Assembly (NCBI GenBank): GCA_036272055.1
Contig: DATAZL010000054.1
Span: 62,001-126,000 of the forward strand
Source: DASZVB01 sp036272055
Lineage (GTDB): Bacteria > Myxococcota_A > Polyangia > Polyangiales > Polyangiaceae
Length of the DNA: 64,000 nt
Direction: 5' to 3'
Shown in pieces: positions 50,951 through 59,212 of this stretch (positions are counted from its first letter, which is position 1; the number at the start of each line of letters is the position of its first letter). A program made the translations under genes and the position numbers. The notes under the pieces were generated by a model. That model worked only from the letters and a program-made list of their open reading frames with translations, was not told where the DNA came from and ran no database searches.

Positions 50951-53083
50951 ATGAAGGCATACGGCAGTGCTGAGGTCCTTCCGGCGGTCTCGTCGACCGA
51001 GCACGCCATCGGCGTACGGGACGGCCGGCGGTGGTCAGGGCGCGCTGTGGCCGCGAACGCGGTGCTCGGCGCGGACCTCGGTCGAAGAGAGAACGTGCGC
51101 TGGCCAGGAGCGGTCGCCCCGTTCGAGGCCTGGACGGGTACCGATCGCGTGGCCATCGCCGACTTCAGCTTCGACGGACTCGGTATCGTGCTGCCGCCCG
51201 GGAAATGGCCCGGGGGGATCAATCTGGAGCTCGAATTGCGGACGGCGCGATTGCCGTTCGCCCGCGTCGTGCTCGAGGTCACTCACGCGACGCCGTCGAA
51301 CTCCGGAAGCCTGCTCGGAGGCAAGCTGACCGAGTCGCTTCCGATCCGATCCGGTATCGAGCTGCCCGGGATGGGCGATTCCGTCGAGGTGAAGGACAGC
51401 GCGGTCCGGCGGACTCTACTGAGCCGACTCGGTCGTGCACGGGCAGCAGCGCTGGTTCATTCGTCGAGAGACGCCGCGTCGCTGGGCTCGATACGCACCG
51501 TGACCCTCGACGGACCCACTCCGTTGCTGACGGTCGCGGTGGACGACCTGGACCTCGAGGTGAACGAGAGGGTCGTGCTGGACGTGACGTTGTTCGGTGG
51601 GAGCTTTTCCGTGCGCGGCGTGGCAGCGCGCGTGGAAAGTGACCAGCTGACGGTGGACGTGACGGCGATCTACAGCGTCGGGCGCCGGGAACACGAGCGT
51701 GTCCGCCTGAAGGAGCGGCAGGCGACCCTCGAGTGGCGTCATCCGCTCGACCCCTCCTGCTGGGTTTCGACGCCGGTCGTCGATCTGTCGCCCAGAGGCC
51801 TGGGCGTCGTGCTGTCGGCGGTGCCGCGCCTGCTCTTGCCGCCACCCAGTGTCCCGCTGCTACTCCGGCTGGGCGGCGTTCAGATCCCGATTCTGGCAGA
51901 GGTGCGTCACACTGCGGTGGAAGCGGACGGGGCCGTGCGAGTTGGGCTGCGGATCGCCGCGCAGATCGCGAGCGACGCCGCCTACCTCGCCCGCGCGTGC
52001 CAGGCGGCGCGTTTTCCGATGCTGGTGCCGCGCGCGCAGATCGCCAGTGAATCGGTGGACGACCTGCTCCGCTCGTCGGGGTACCTCGCGCTTCGCGATC
52101 GCACCGATCCTGCACCCGGCTGGCACGCCCCGGGCGCGAACGAGCAGCTCACCGTCGACCTGGTTTATCAGGGCAACGCGGGAAAGCCCGTCGCTCACGG
52201 TTCATACCTGCGGCTCTATCCGAACACCTGGCTCTTTCACCAGCTCGCGACGATCGGTTTCCGTCGCGCGAGCGCGGCTTACCCGCTGTACGTACAGGCC
52301 GCCGAGTGGGCGCTCGCGCTCTCGGACGAACAAGTCTACGGCCTCTCCTATTTCGATCAGGGGAAGAGCTGGCATCAGACGATGCTCGGCGAGTTCCAGA
52401 GCTGGCTCGGCTCCGATTCGCTGTCGTCGATCACCTCGCTCGATCGCCTCGAGCGACTCTCCACGCCCGTTCCGCAGCCGCCGCCCACCCGCGCGCTTAC
52501 CCGGGAGGCGTTGCCTTCGGAGCACGCTTTCGTTTCTTGCCTCGCACGGTCGTTCTTGCCCGGCCTCGTCGCGGACGGGCTGTGCATCACGGAAAGTACC
52601 GTCAGCACCCAGGACCTCTGCAGTCAGCACGCGCTCGCAGGACTCGAGCGACAAAGGACGGCCCTCGTCGTCGAGATCGACGGAAGGCTGGAAGCCGCGG
52701 CTCTGTGCGAGACGGGCAGCCGCACGCTCTCTCTGTTCAACATCCTGAACATCGCCCACGTCTTCGTCAGGACCGACTCCGCACCGAACAGGTCTCGCGA
52801 GGCCCAGGGCGCGCTCCTCCGCGGCGTGCTCGAGTTCTACCGAGCGCGCGGCGTCACCGATCCCCTGGTCGCCACGCCGCACGGCAGCGTCTGGTTTCCC
52901 GAGGACGCGGGTCTCACCATCACCGAGTCCATGGGGTGCTGGGTCGCGTCGCGCGAGGGGCTCAAGCAGTGGAAGAACTACATCCACTTTGCGCTCGGTT
53001 CCTTTCATCACCGACCTTCTCGAAAAACCGAACCCTCTACTTCACCAGGATCCGTCGATCGGTCGTTAGGAGTTTCCACATGA
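50951..53083 (+). CDS. Tandem PilZ-like protein with a GNAT-like C-terminal part
   Basis: A 710-residue cytoplasmic protein. Two PilZ-like beta-barrel segments are visible: residues ~45-130 with VAIADFSFDGLGIVL, and ~245-345 with RLKERQATLEWRHP followed by VVDLSPRGLGVVL. The D-x-S-x-x-G motif appears in both, and an Arg-rich stretch precedes the second, so c-di-GMP binding is plausible. A middle and C-terminal part (~385-690: LYPNTWLFHQLATIGFRRAS, DEQVYGLSYFDQGKSWHQ, LLRGVLEFYRARGVTDPL) resembles a GNAT-like acyltransferase fold without a clear acetyl-CoA loop. The next gene's ATG overlaps its stop (ATGA), tying it to the oxidase and methyltransferase. Function unknown. Confidence 0.6.
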   Translation: MKAYGSAEVLPAVSSTEHAIGVRDGRRWSGRAVAANAVLGADLGRRENVRWPGAVAPFEAWTGTDRVAIADFSFDGLGIVLPPGKWPGGINLELELRTARLPFARVVLEVTHATPSNSGSLLGGKLTESLPIRSGIELPGMGDSVEVKDSAVRRTLLSRLGRARAAALVHSSRDAASLGSIRTVTLDGPTPLLTVAVDDLDLEVNERVVLDVTLFGGSFSVRGVAARVESDQLTVDVTAIYSVGRREHERVRLKERQATLEWRHPLDPSCWVSTPVVDLSPRGLGVVLSAVPRLLLPPPSVPLLLRLGGVQIPILAEVRHTAVEADGAVRVGLRIAAQIASDAAYLARACQAARFPMLVPRAQIASESVDDLLRSSGYLALRDRTDPAPGWHAPGANEQLTVDLVYQGNAGKPVAHGSYLRLYPNTWLFHQLATIGFRRASAAYPLYVQAAEWALALSDEQVYGLSYFDQGKSWHQTMLGEFQSWLGSDSLSSITSLDRLERLSTPVPQPPPTRALTREALPSEHAFVSCLARSFLPGLVADGLCITESTVSTQDLCSQHALAGLERQRTALVVEIDGRLEAAALCETGSRTLSLFNILNIAHVFVRTDSAPNRSREAQGALLRGVLEFYRARGVTDPLVATPHGSVWFPEDAGLTITESMGCWVASREGLKQWKNYIHFALGSFHHRPSRKTEPSTSPGSVDRSLGVST

Positions 53084-53844
53084 AGCACTTGGTCGAGCAG
53101 CTCTATGCTCCGCGGATAGCGGGCGCGCGGAGCCGGTTCATGGACACGGCCGCCGCGGCCATCTTCTCTCCCGACATGACGCCGGACGAGCTGACGCTCT
53201 TCTTGATACAGTTCTCCAGCCTCGGCGTGAAAATGACGGAGCCAGTCGAGGGCTGGATCCGTCGAGCGGGCGAGAAATGTCTCGAGGCCGGCCTGCAGAG
53301 GCTCGGACGTGCGCTGGTGATCCATGCGACCCACGAGGCGAACCACCACTTGATGATGATCGAGGATACGAAGCGCCTCGTCGCACACTACAACCACGCG
53401 CACCCGCGGCGTCTGGATGCGGGTCACTACCTGGCGGCAGCCCCTCCGCCCAGCGTGGAGGCGTATGCGCGGCTTCACGAGGACGTCATCGCGAGTGACG
53501 CGCCGTTCGCACAGCTCGCGATCGAGTACGAGATCGAGGGTCTCTCCGTCTCGCTGGGGCCGAAGTTCGTTCAGCACTGCGTGAAGGTGGGCGGGAAGGA
53601 CATTCTCGCCGGGCTGAGCTTCATCGAGGAGCACGCTGCCATCGATGTCGGCCACACCCTCTTCAACGAGCTCGAGCTCGAGCGGATTCTGTCGGAGGAC
53701 GCGGGTCGAGTCGAACCGCTCGCTCGCGCGGGCGCCGCGGCGCTGGATGCTTACGCCGGCTTCCTCATCGATTCCATGGCGCGCGCCAAGGCCGACCTCG
53801 AGCGGCTGCAGCAAAGCGCACCAGCGGACGCCGTCGCGGGTTGA
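53080..53844 (+). CDS. Heme-oxygenase-like diiron oxidase (iron-containing redox enzyme family)
   Basis: A 254-residue, mostly helical protein starting at ATG 53080 with AGGAG upstream. Metal ligands fit the heme-oxygenase-like diiron oxidase family (UndA, BesC, CADD, SznF relatives): Glu and His in THEANHHL (~86-89, ExxH), Glu in EYEIEGLS (~150), and EEHAAIDVGH (~183-192) with His-x3-Asp-x2-His, the spacing seen in CADD. Such enzymes use O2 to cleave, desaturate or N-oxidise amino acids and fatty acids. The substrate here is unknown. The overlap with the PilZ/GNAT-like gene and the methyltransferase 12 bases downstream define an operon. Confidence 0.8.
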   Translation: MKHLVEQLYAPRIAGARSRFMDTAAAAIFSPDMTPDELTLFLIQFSSLGVKMTEPVEGWIRRAGEKCLEAGLQRLGRALVIHATHEANHHLMMIEDTKRLVAHYNHAHPRRLDAGHYLAAAPPPSVEAYARLHEDVIASDAPFAQLAIEYEIEGLSVSLGPKFVQHCVKVGGKDILAGLSFIEEHAAIDVGHTLFNELELERILSEDAGRVEPLARAGAAALDAYAGFLIDSMARAKADLERLQQSAPADAVAG

Positions 53845-53856
53845 AGGGACACCGAC

Positions 53857-54639
53857 GTGCACGCCCATCTGTTCGAGTTCGAAGACCAGGACTGGTACCC
53901 CTCGCTGTTCCGTGACGCGACGACGCTGTATCTCGAGACCGTAGAACGCGTGTTCGGCGCCCACCGACTGTTCGCGCCGAAGCTCCTCGGATTGCTCCAG
54001 CAGACCGGTGCGCGGAAGGTCGTGGATCTCGGCTCCGGTGGCGGCGGGCCGGTGAGGGGAGCGGTGCGCGAGGTGGAAGCGGCGCTCAACGAACCGGTCG
54101 AGGTCACGCTCACCGATCTGCACCCCAATCGGAAAGCAGCCGAGCGCATCGAGGAGCTCGGAGAGGGCCGTCTGAAGTACCTGCGCGAATCGGTCGACGC
54201 CTCGAACCCACCTCCAGGGCTACCCGGTGTGCGGAGCATGTTCGCCTTCTTCCATCATCTGCGACCGGAGCCGGCGCGTGCAGTGCTCGCCAACGCGCAC
54301 GAGCGTCGCGAGCCGATCTGCATCTTCGAGATCACCGATCCGTCGCTGACCGGGATCCTGTCGTGCGTGATGATGCCGATCTACGTGCTGCTGCTGACGC
54401 CGTTCGTGCGGCCGCTCACGGGCTGGCAGCTATTTTTCACTTACGTGATTCCCCTTTTACCGCTGCTCATCGCCTGGGATGGATTCGTGTCGACGCTGCG
54501 CACGTATTCGGCGAAGGACCTCCGGCGAATGACCGCGGATCTCCACGCCGAGGACTACGCTTGGGACATCGGCACGCTATCCCACGCGTGGCTTCCACTA
54601 GCGCTGCCCTACGTCATCGGTACTCCCCTCGACTCATGA
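53857..54639 (+). CDS. Membrane-associated class I methyltransferase
   Basis: A 260-residue protein with GTG start 53857 (AAGGGA upstream). Motif I is KVVDLGSGGGG (~54-64) and motif II has VTLTDLHPN, so an S-adenosylmethionine site is present. From ~165 two hydrophobic helices (MMPIYVLLLTPFV and FFTYVIPLLPLLIAWDGF) interrupt or follow the Rossmann fold, suggesting membrane contact and perhaps a lipid or hydrophobic substrate. The C-terminus (YAWDIGTLSHAWLPLALPYVIG) resembles methyltransferases of small natural-product loci. It is the last gene of the plus-strand group. Confidence 0.72.
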   Translation: MHAHLFEFEDQDWYPSLFRDATTLYLETVERVFGAHRLFAPKLLGLLQQTGARKVVDLGSGGGGPVRGAVREVEAALNEPVEVTLTDLHPNRKAAERIEELGEGRLKYLRESVDASNPPPGLPGVRSMFAFFHHLRPEPARAVLANAHERREPICIFEITDPSLTGILSCVMMPIYVLLLTPFVRPLTGWQLFFTYVIPLLPLLIAWDGFVSTLRTYSAKDLRRMTADLHAEDYAWDIGTLSHAWLPLALPYVIGTPLDS

Positions 54640-54640
54640 C

Positions 54641-54658
54641 CGTCCCGCGTTCGGGACG
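54641..54658. terminator. Hairpin between convergent transcripts
   Basis: CGTCCCG-CGTT-CGGGACG is a perfect 7-base stem immediately after the methyltransferase stop and before the end of the convergent gene. No T-run follows, so its role as terminator is inferred from position. Confidence 0.5.
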
Positions 54659-54704
54659 AGGGTGACGATGAGCTCGTCGCGCCACTCGCAGTTCCGCCGG
54701 CCGC

Positions 54705-55340
54705 TCAGGTCCAGCGATACGTGTATTCGGAGCAGTCGTCGCCTCTGCCGAGATCCTGGGTCATCTCCGCGACGGTGATCCGGCCACCGGATTTGCTGAT
54801 CACGCCTTCGAGCGTGTGCAGGACCGAGACCGAGTACGGCGTGGTCATGTCGGGCATGCCTCGCAGCTGAACCGTGGCGTGACCCCGCGAGGTGATCTTC
54901 GTGCTCATCTCACCGTTCGAGAAGAACTTGCGCCACACCTGATCGGCTCGACTGATCATGAACTCGGGCGACCCGATCTTGAAGATCGCGCGAAAGATGC
55001 CACGCGTCGTGGTCTCGAGACTCGCGTGCGCCAGGTCCGACAAGGGATTCGTCTTCCCGAACGCCTTCCCCGTGAGCTCCACGCATCTCGCGACGTCCGC
55101 GATGACGCTGAACGGGTACCAGGCGAGCGCGACGAACTCGCTCTTCATCACCTGGGCAGAGAGTGGATCCAGGCGTTCGAGGAACGCCTCCCATCCGTCG
55201 GCGCCCAGATACTGCCTGGTGAAGGCGGGCACCGGCGCGAACATGCTTCCCTTGATGAACGTCTTCCGCGTCGTCTTCGGACGTTCGAACGTGTAGACCG
55301 CATCCTGGCCATTCAACGTCGCACTGCTTCCGCCGAACAT
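54705..55340 (-). CDS. Unknown protein, myxobacterial TIGR02265/DUF2378-like pattern
   Basis: A 211-residue soluble protein from ATG 55340; longer frames run into the P450 gene. Its layout (TRKTFIKGSMFAPVP opening, a helical core with WYPFSVIADVARCVELTGKAFG, RGIFRAIFKIGSPEFMIS and VWRKFFSNGEMST, then strands ending EYTYRWT) recalls myxobacteria-restricted families such as TIGR02265, whose function is unknown. I cannot confirm the family by eye. It follows the P450 gene on the same strand with a ~110-base gap and faces the methyltransferase. Confidence 0.5.
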   Translation of the reverse strand: MFGGSSATLNGQDAVYTFERPKTTRKTFIKGSMFAPVPAFTRQYLGADGWEAFLERLDPLSAQVMKSEFVALAWYPFSVIADVARCVELTGKAFGKTNPLSDLAHASLETTTRGIFRAIFKIGSPEFMISRADQVWRKFFSNGEMSTKITSRGHATVQLRGMPDMTTPYSVSVLHTLEGVISKSGGRITVAEMTQDLGRGDDCSEYTYRWT

Positions 55341-55452
55341 CGCTGAGCATGTTACGGAGTTTGCGCCGGTCACGGAATACGGGGCAATCGCCCTACACCG
55401 GGCGCGATGTAAGAGACCGGGCTGCGCTCGCCTGCCGGTAACCATCCCGACA

Positions 55453-56640
55453 TCATCGCGCCGTGAATGCGATGGGCAATCGTGTCGGGCCGCTGATACC
55501 GAGCGGCGGCGACCATTCGGCGTCCTCGCCAACGCGCGGACAGGTGATCGCCGACGACAGCGCGATCAAGGACTCTTGCAGCTCTGCGCGAGCTAGCGCC
55601 GCCCCGACGCAATAGTGGGCTCCGTGTCCGAACGCGAGTTGCGGCTCCGCTTCGTGCGCCTCCGGATCGAAGGACTCGGGGTTGCGAAAGACCGACGGAT
55701 CGCGATTTCCGCCCCACAGGGAGCCGAGCACCCGCATTCCCTTCCCGATGGGACAGCCGGACACCACGAGGTCCTCGGTGGCCAGGCGCCCTACGACGGA
55801 AGCGGTGGAGCGAAGTCGCATGCATTCCTCCACCATCTTCGCGGCCCGGGCGGGTTCCCGGGCCAACCGGTCCCACTCCTCGGGAACTGCGGCCAGGGTT
55901 GAAATCATGAAGCCGAGTTGATTCTTGGTCGTCTCGTAACCGGCGAAGACGAGGCCGGCGAGACTCGCGGCCAGATGTGCCTCGGTAAAGCCGCCTTCCA
56001 TGTCGGCAGCTTGCGCCATCCGCGTGACCAGATCGTCGCGCGGTCGCTGCTGACGCTCGCGCAATAGCTGGTGACAGTAGTCGATGAGCGCCTTCAGGGC
56101 GGCGTCGACCTCCGCGATTCGCGACGCCGACACCGCCAGGTTCATGCCGAGTCCGACCGTATCCGCCCATCCCGAGAACGTGCCCCTGTCCTCGGTCGGA
56201 ACACCGATCAGTTCCGCGAGGCCGAACGATGGCAGCTGACGCGCGAACGCCTCCACGAACTCGCATTCGCCTGCCGCAGCGAACTGCGCGACGAGACGCC
56301 GCGCCTCCTGGGCGAACGCGGGCCTCAGTCGCTCCACGCTCCGCGGAGTGAAGGTGCGCGCCATCAGAGACCGCCAGCGCCGGTGCTCCTCGCCGTCCAT
56401 ATCGAGCGGGGAAATGGCGATCCAGTCGTGGAAGACGCCCGACGTGATCCCGAACATGTGCAGGAGCTCGGTGAAGCTCGTCTTCACCCGGCGGTCCTGA
56501 AGCAGCTCCCGGACTGCCTCGTACTTCACCACCAGGACGCCGATCTCGGTCGGCGCGCCGGCGCCCACCGCCCGCGCCCTTTCGATCGTCGCATCGGCAT
56601 CCACGATGAGGTCGGCGAGACCGATCGATGAATCGCTCAT
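55453..56640 (-). CDS. Cytochrome P450
   Basis: A 395-residue bacterial P450 starting at ATG 56640 (ATG 56688 adds 16 residues without homology). It has the I-helix motif AGYETTKNQ (Glu-Thr-Thr where many have Asp-Thr-Thr or Glu-Thr-Thr), the K-helix ExxR in VEECMRLRS, and the heme-binding loop FGHGAHYCVGAALARAE with the cysteine ligand. It is soluble, with no membrane anchor, so it needs a ferredoxin partner; none is adjacent. It is divergently arranged, with the opposing gene group ending at 54639. Placement next to a diiron oxidase and a methyltransferase suggests a joint oxidative pathway. Confidence 0.92.
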   Translation of the reverse strand: MSDSSIGLADLIVDADATIERARAVGAGAPTEIGVLVVKYEAVRELLQDRRVKTSFTELLHMFGITSGVFHDWIAISPLDMDGEEHRRWRSLMARTFTPRSVERLRPAFAQEARRLVAQFAAAGECEFVEAFARQLPSFGLAELIGVPTEDRGTFSGWADTVGLGMNLAVSASRIAEVDAALKALIDYCHQLLRERQQRPRDDLVTRMAQAADMEGGFTEAHLAASLAGLVFAGYETTKNQLGFMISTLAAVPEEWDRLAREPARAAKMVEECMRLRSTASVVGRLATEDLVVSGCPIGKGMRVLGSLWGGNRDPSVFRNPESFDPEAHEAEPQLAFGHGAHYCVGAALARAELQESLIALSSAITCPRVGEDAEWSPPLGISGPTRLPIAFTAR

Positions 56641-56709
56641 CGGCCGATCGTACCCGGGTTCGCGCCTGGAACGGCGCGGGATCGACACCGTAGCCCCCGC
56701 GCCGCGTCA

Positions 56710-57540
56710 CTACTCGGTCTTCGGCGTGTCGGCTTTCGACTTCGCTGGCGCATCGGGCTTGGCGCCGTCCTCGTCGTCGTCGGATTCGATCTGCTGGACG
56801 TTGTCGGCGGCGGCCTTGATGTGCTGTTCGCCGGCAGCGACGGCGGCCCGTGTTTCGGCAAAGGTGACGCCGAGGGTGCCGGCGCACGTGAGGCCGAGGG
56901 CGAGTGACGCGAACCACACCGCGCGGCTCGACAGGAGGAGCGCGATCGACGCGACGACGATGCCGACCTCGGCGGCGAGCTGCGCCCACTCGTAATGCTC
57001 GGCCGCCTCCTGGTGCGCCTCGATGGCGCCGTCGTACGCTTCTGCGTCTTCCTTCGCCTCCCGGACGTCGCGATCGTAGGTGCGCGCCAGCTTCTTGAAG
57101 CGCGTCACCTCTTCCGGATCCGGCGTGAGGAGATCGGCCATGTCCTCCGTCGACGACGCGATGAGGTCCTTGAGCTCGGTGGTGTCCTCGTCGTCGGCCT
57201 TGCCGGAGGCACCGCGCTTCGTGCGGAGGGTCTGCTCGACCTTGTCGATCTCGTCCTTCTTCGGCGAGATGGACTTCAGTAGCTCGAGGTCGGCCTCGAT
57301 GACGCGGAACTTCGTGGCCTCGGACTGCGCGAGCCCCCACTTCGTCGATTGCGTGACCATCGTCTCGATGAGGAGCGTGCGCTGGCCTCCGACGAGCGCG
57401 GAGCAGAGCGCGAGCATCACGCCGAGCACGGCCATCGTGATCCCGATGTACGTGCCCGATGCCTTGGTGCCGTGCCCGCCGTGGCCGCCCTGGTGGGCCA
57501 GGTGTTCGATCTTCTCGGCAAGCTCGTGAAGCTGGCTCAT
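56710..57540 (-). CDS. DUF4337 domain membrane protein
   Basis: A 276-residue protein of the DUF4337 type. A cytoplasmic N-terminus containing GGHGGHG leads to a first helix (GITMAVLGVMLALCSALVGGQR), then a long polar and coiled-coil region (~60-180: EATKFRVIEADLELLKSI, TYDRDVREAKEDAEAYD), two more helices (LAAEVGIVVASIALLLSS and FASLALGLTCAGTLGVTFA) and an acidic/Ala/Lys-rich tail. DUF4337 proteins are common membrane proteins of unknown function. It lies about 70 bases downstream of the P450 gene on the same strand; no functional link is evident. Confidence 0.8.
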   Translation of the reverse strand: MSQLHELAEKIEHLAHQGGHGGHGTKASGTYIGITMAVLGVMLALCSALVGGQRTLLIETMVTQSTKWGLAQSEATKFRVIEADLELLKSISPKKDEIDKVEQTLRTKRGASGKADDEDTTELKDLIASSTEDMADLLTPDPEEVTRFKKLARTYDRDVREAKEDAEAYDGAIEAHQEAAEHYEWAQLAAEVGIVVASIALLLSSRAVWFASLALGLTCAGTLGVTFAETRAAVAAGEQHIKAAADNVQQIESDDDEDGAKPDAPAKSKADTPKTE

Positions 57541-57603
57541 CGAGGCGAAGCCGTAGCAGAGTTCCCGTTTCGTCGATATTCCGGCGTGCCGCGTGTCCCC
57601 GGA

Positions 57604-59094
57604 TTACTTCGTCGCCGTGGGGCGAGAGAACGTGAAGGGCATCTGCTTTCTGAGCATTTTCCCGCCGTCGCCCGTGAGCCGGAGATAGTAGTCGGAGGAG
57701 CACTCGGTGCCGTCCTCGTCGAGGGTGACGAACGACGAACCCTTCGGCACGTCCGCGGCGGTCGCGGCGGTCTTCGCGATCTGGTTTCCCTCGTTGTACT
57801 CGTCGTACATCGACACGTAGAGGCCGTCGGACCCGATCTGGATCATGTTTGCGAACTGATGCCACATGAAATCACCGTGCTTGCGCTGGCGAGCCTGGAG
57901 ATCTCCGGGGAGCACACAGGGCTGATAGTCGATGCCGTGCGCGTGGCAGTACGCGACGTCGCCCTCGTTGCGCTCCTTCCGGATGCCGTCGGAGCCCGCG
58001 CTGTCACCGATGACGCCGATCATCCACGGCGAGATCGCGTTCAGAGCGTCGTAGACGGGGCCGAAGCCGGTCTTCGACCAGCGCGTGCCGTCGGCGGTGC
58101 GCCAGTCGGGGCCTACGCCGCCGATCACGTAGAGCCCCTGGTCTTCGAAGAAGTGAATCACGTCGAGCGTCGACGTGGGATCTCCAGGGCGGTCGAGATA
58201 CCCGATGCCCCAGATGCACACGACGGGCTTGCCGTCTTGTCGCGCGTAGGCGTCCGAGTCGGGCAGGTGGAGCTTGCCCACGATCCGGTTCGTCCAGTCG
58301 CTCTTCAGCGCGGTCTGGAAGTCGCTCCAGCCGCTGATATCGTACATGACGTAGAATTTTCGTTGATGCGCCAGCGCAGCGTCGCGCACGTGCGTGGCGA
58401 CGGTGTCGCGAACGTCGGGGAAGTCCGCGAAGCGCTGGAGCGCGATGGTGTCGATGCCGTTCTCTTGCATCCAGCGCACGTGCGTATCGACGGTGGCCGC
58501 GTCGTAGGAAGAGAAGAGCGTCGCGGGGTTGCCGTTGCCGAGCGCGGGAAAGCCGGTGGCGTACGTCTTGGTGAGCTCGCTGACGTCGGGCCACGACTTG
58601 AGCGAGATGTCGCTCGGGGTCGGAGTCTGCCGATCCGTCGTGACGTGCCACCACGGCGGCGTGACGCCCGACCCGTCGCCCGCGGCCGTGAACCAGCCTT
58701 GATAACCAACGGACACCTTGCCGACGATGTCGTCACTGCTCGAAGGAGCGCCGCCCGTCGCAGCACCGGCAGTGCCGCCCGTCGCAGCACCGGCAGTGCC
58801 GCCCGTCGCTGTGCCAGCAGTGCCGCCTGCGCTGGCGCTGATCCCGCCGTTGCTCATCGTGAGGCCGCCGCTGCCCGGTGGAGCACCGCCGCTGCTCGAC
58901 GCGCTGCCGCCCGCCGCTAACGGCGTGCCGGCCGCGCCGCCCTGCGTCGTGCCGCCGCCGGTGTTCGACGGCAGGGAGCCCCCAGCTCCCCCTGAAGCCG
59001 TCATGGAGTCCGTAGGCGCTGCATCCGATGCGCCGCATCCGAGGACGCCGAGCGCCGCGGTCGCGACCAGCCCGAGCGCCAGGACGAGCTTCAT
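57604..59094 (-). CDS. Glycoside hydrolase family 71/99-like lipoprotein
   Basis: A 496-residue lipoprotein (lipobox LGVLGC, Cys20) with a Gly/Ser/Thr tether including GTAGAATG units (24-base repeats) to ~120. The catalytic domain starts KVSVGYQGWFTAAGDGSG and continues with DVSELTKTY, ALGNGNPATLFSSYDA, HVRWMQENGIDTIALQRFAD, FYVMYDISGWSDFQ, GKPVVCIWGIGYLDRPGDP, ISPWMIGVIGDSAG and YVSMYDEYNEGNQIAK. This is the pattern of GH71/GH99-like (alpha-mannan/glucan endo-acting) TIM-barrel proteins; the late Glu/Asp cluster YDEYNEG is a candidate for catalytic residues. The substrate is not determinable. It is secreted to the cell surface. Confidence 0.8.
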   Translation of the reverse strand: MKLVLALGLVATAALGVLGCGASDAAPTDSMTASGGAGGSLPSNTGGGTTQGGAAGTPLAAGGSASSSGGAPPGSGGLTMSNGGISASAGGTAGTATGGTAGAATGGTAGAATGGAPSSSDDIVGKVSVGYQGWFTAAGDGSGVTPPWWHVTTDRQTPTPSDISLKSWPDVSELTKTYATGFPALGNGNPATLFSSYDAATVDTHVRWMQENGIDTIALQRFADFPDVRDTVATHVRDAALAHQRKFYVMYDISGWSDFQTALKSDWTNRIVGKLHLPDSDAYARQDGKPVVCIWGIGYLDRPGDPTSTLDVIHFFEDQGLYVIGGVGPDWRTADGTRWSKTGFGPVYDALNAISPWMIGVIGDSAGSDGIRKERNEGDVAYCHAHGIDYQPCVLPGDLQARQRKHGDFMWHQFANMIQIGSDGLYVSMYDEYNEGNQIAKTAATAADVPKGSSFVTLDEDGTECSSDYYLRLTGDGGKMLRKQMPFTFSRPTATK

Positions 59095-59144
59095 GGCCGC
59101 CTCAGTGGGGGCGAAACCGCCGCGCGATCACCCGAAAACGACGA

Positions 59145-59173
59145 AGCCCCCCGGATTGTTTACCCGGGAGGCT
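59145..59173. terminator. Hairpin terminator between two lipoprotein hydrolase genes
   Basis: AGCCCCCCGG (59145-59154) pairs with CCGGGAGGCT (59164-59173) with one mismatch around the loop ATTGTTTAC. It lies about 40 bases past the stop of the alpha/beta hydrolase gene (stop at 59213, minus strand) and ahead of the GH71/99-like gene, so it probably ends the former transcript. Confidence 0.6.
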
Positions 59174-59212
59174 CGTCTCGCTGCTCACGGGCTCAGGCCC
59201 GCCCGCGGTTTC

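Noticed and set aside
55453..56640. A classical PKS or NRPS cluster around the P450
   Set aside because: No ketosynthase, adenylation, carrier or thioesterase domains are present within the window, so only an atypical small pathway can be suggested.
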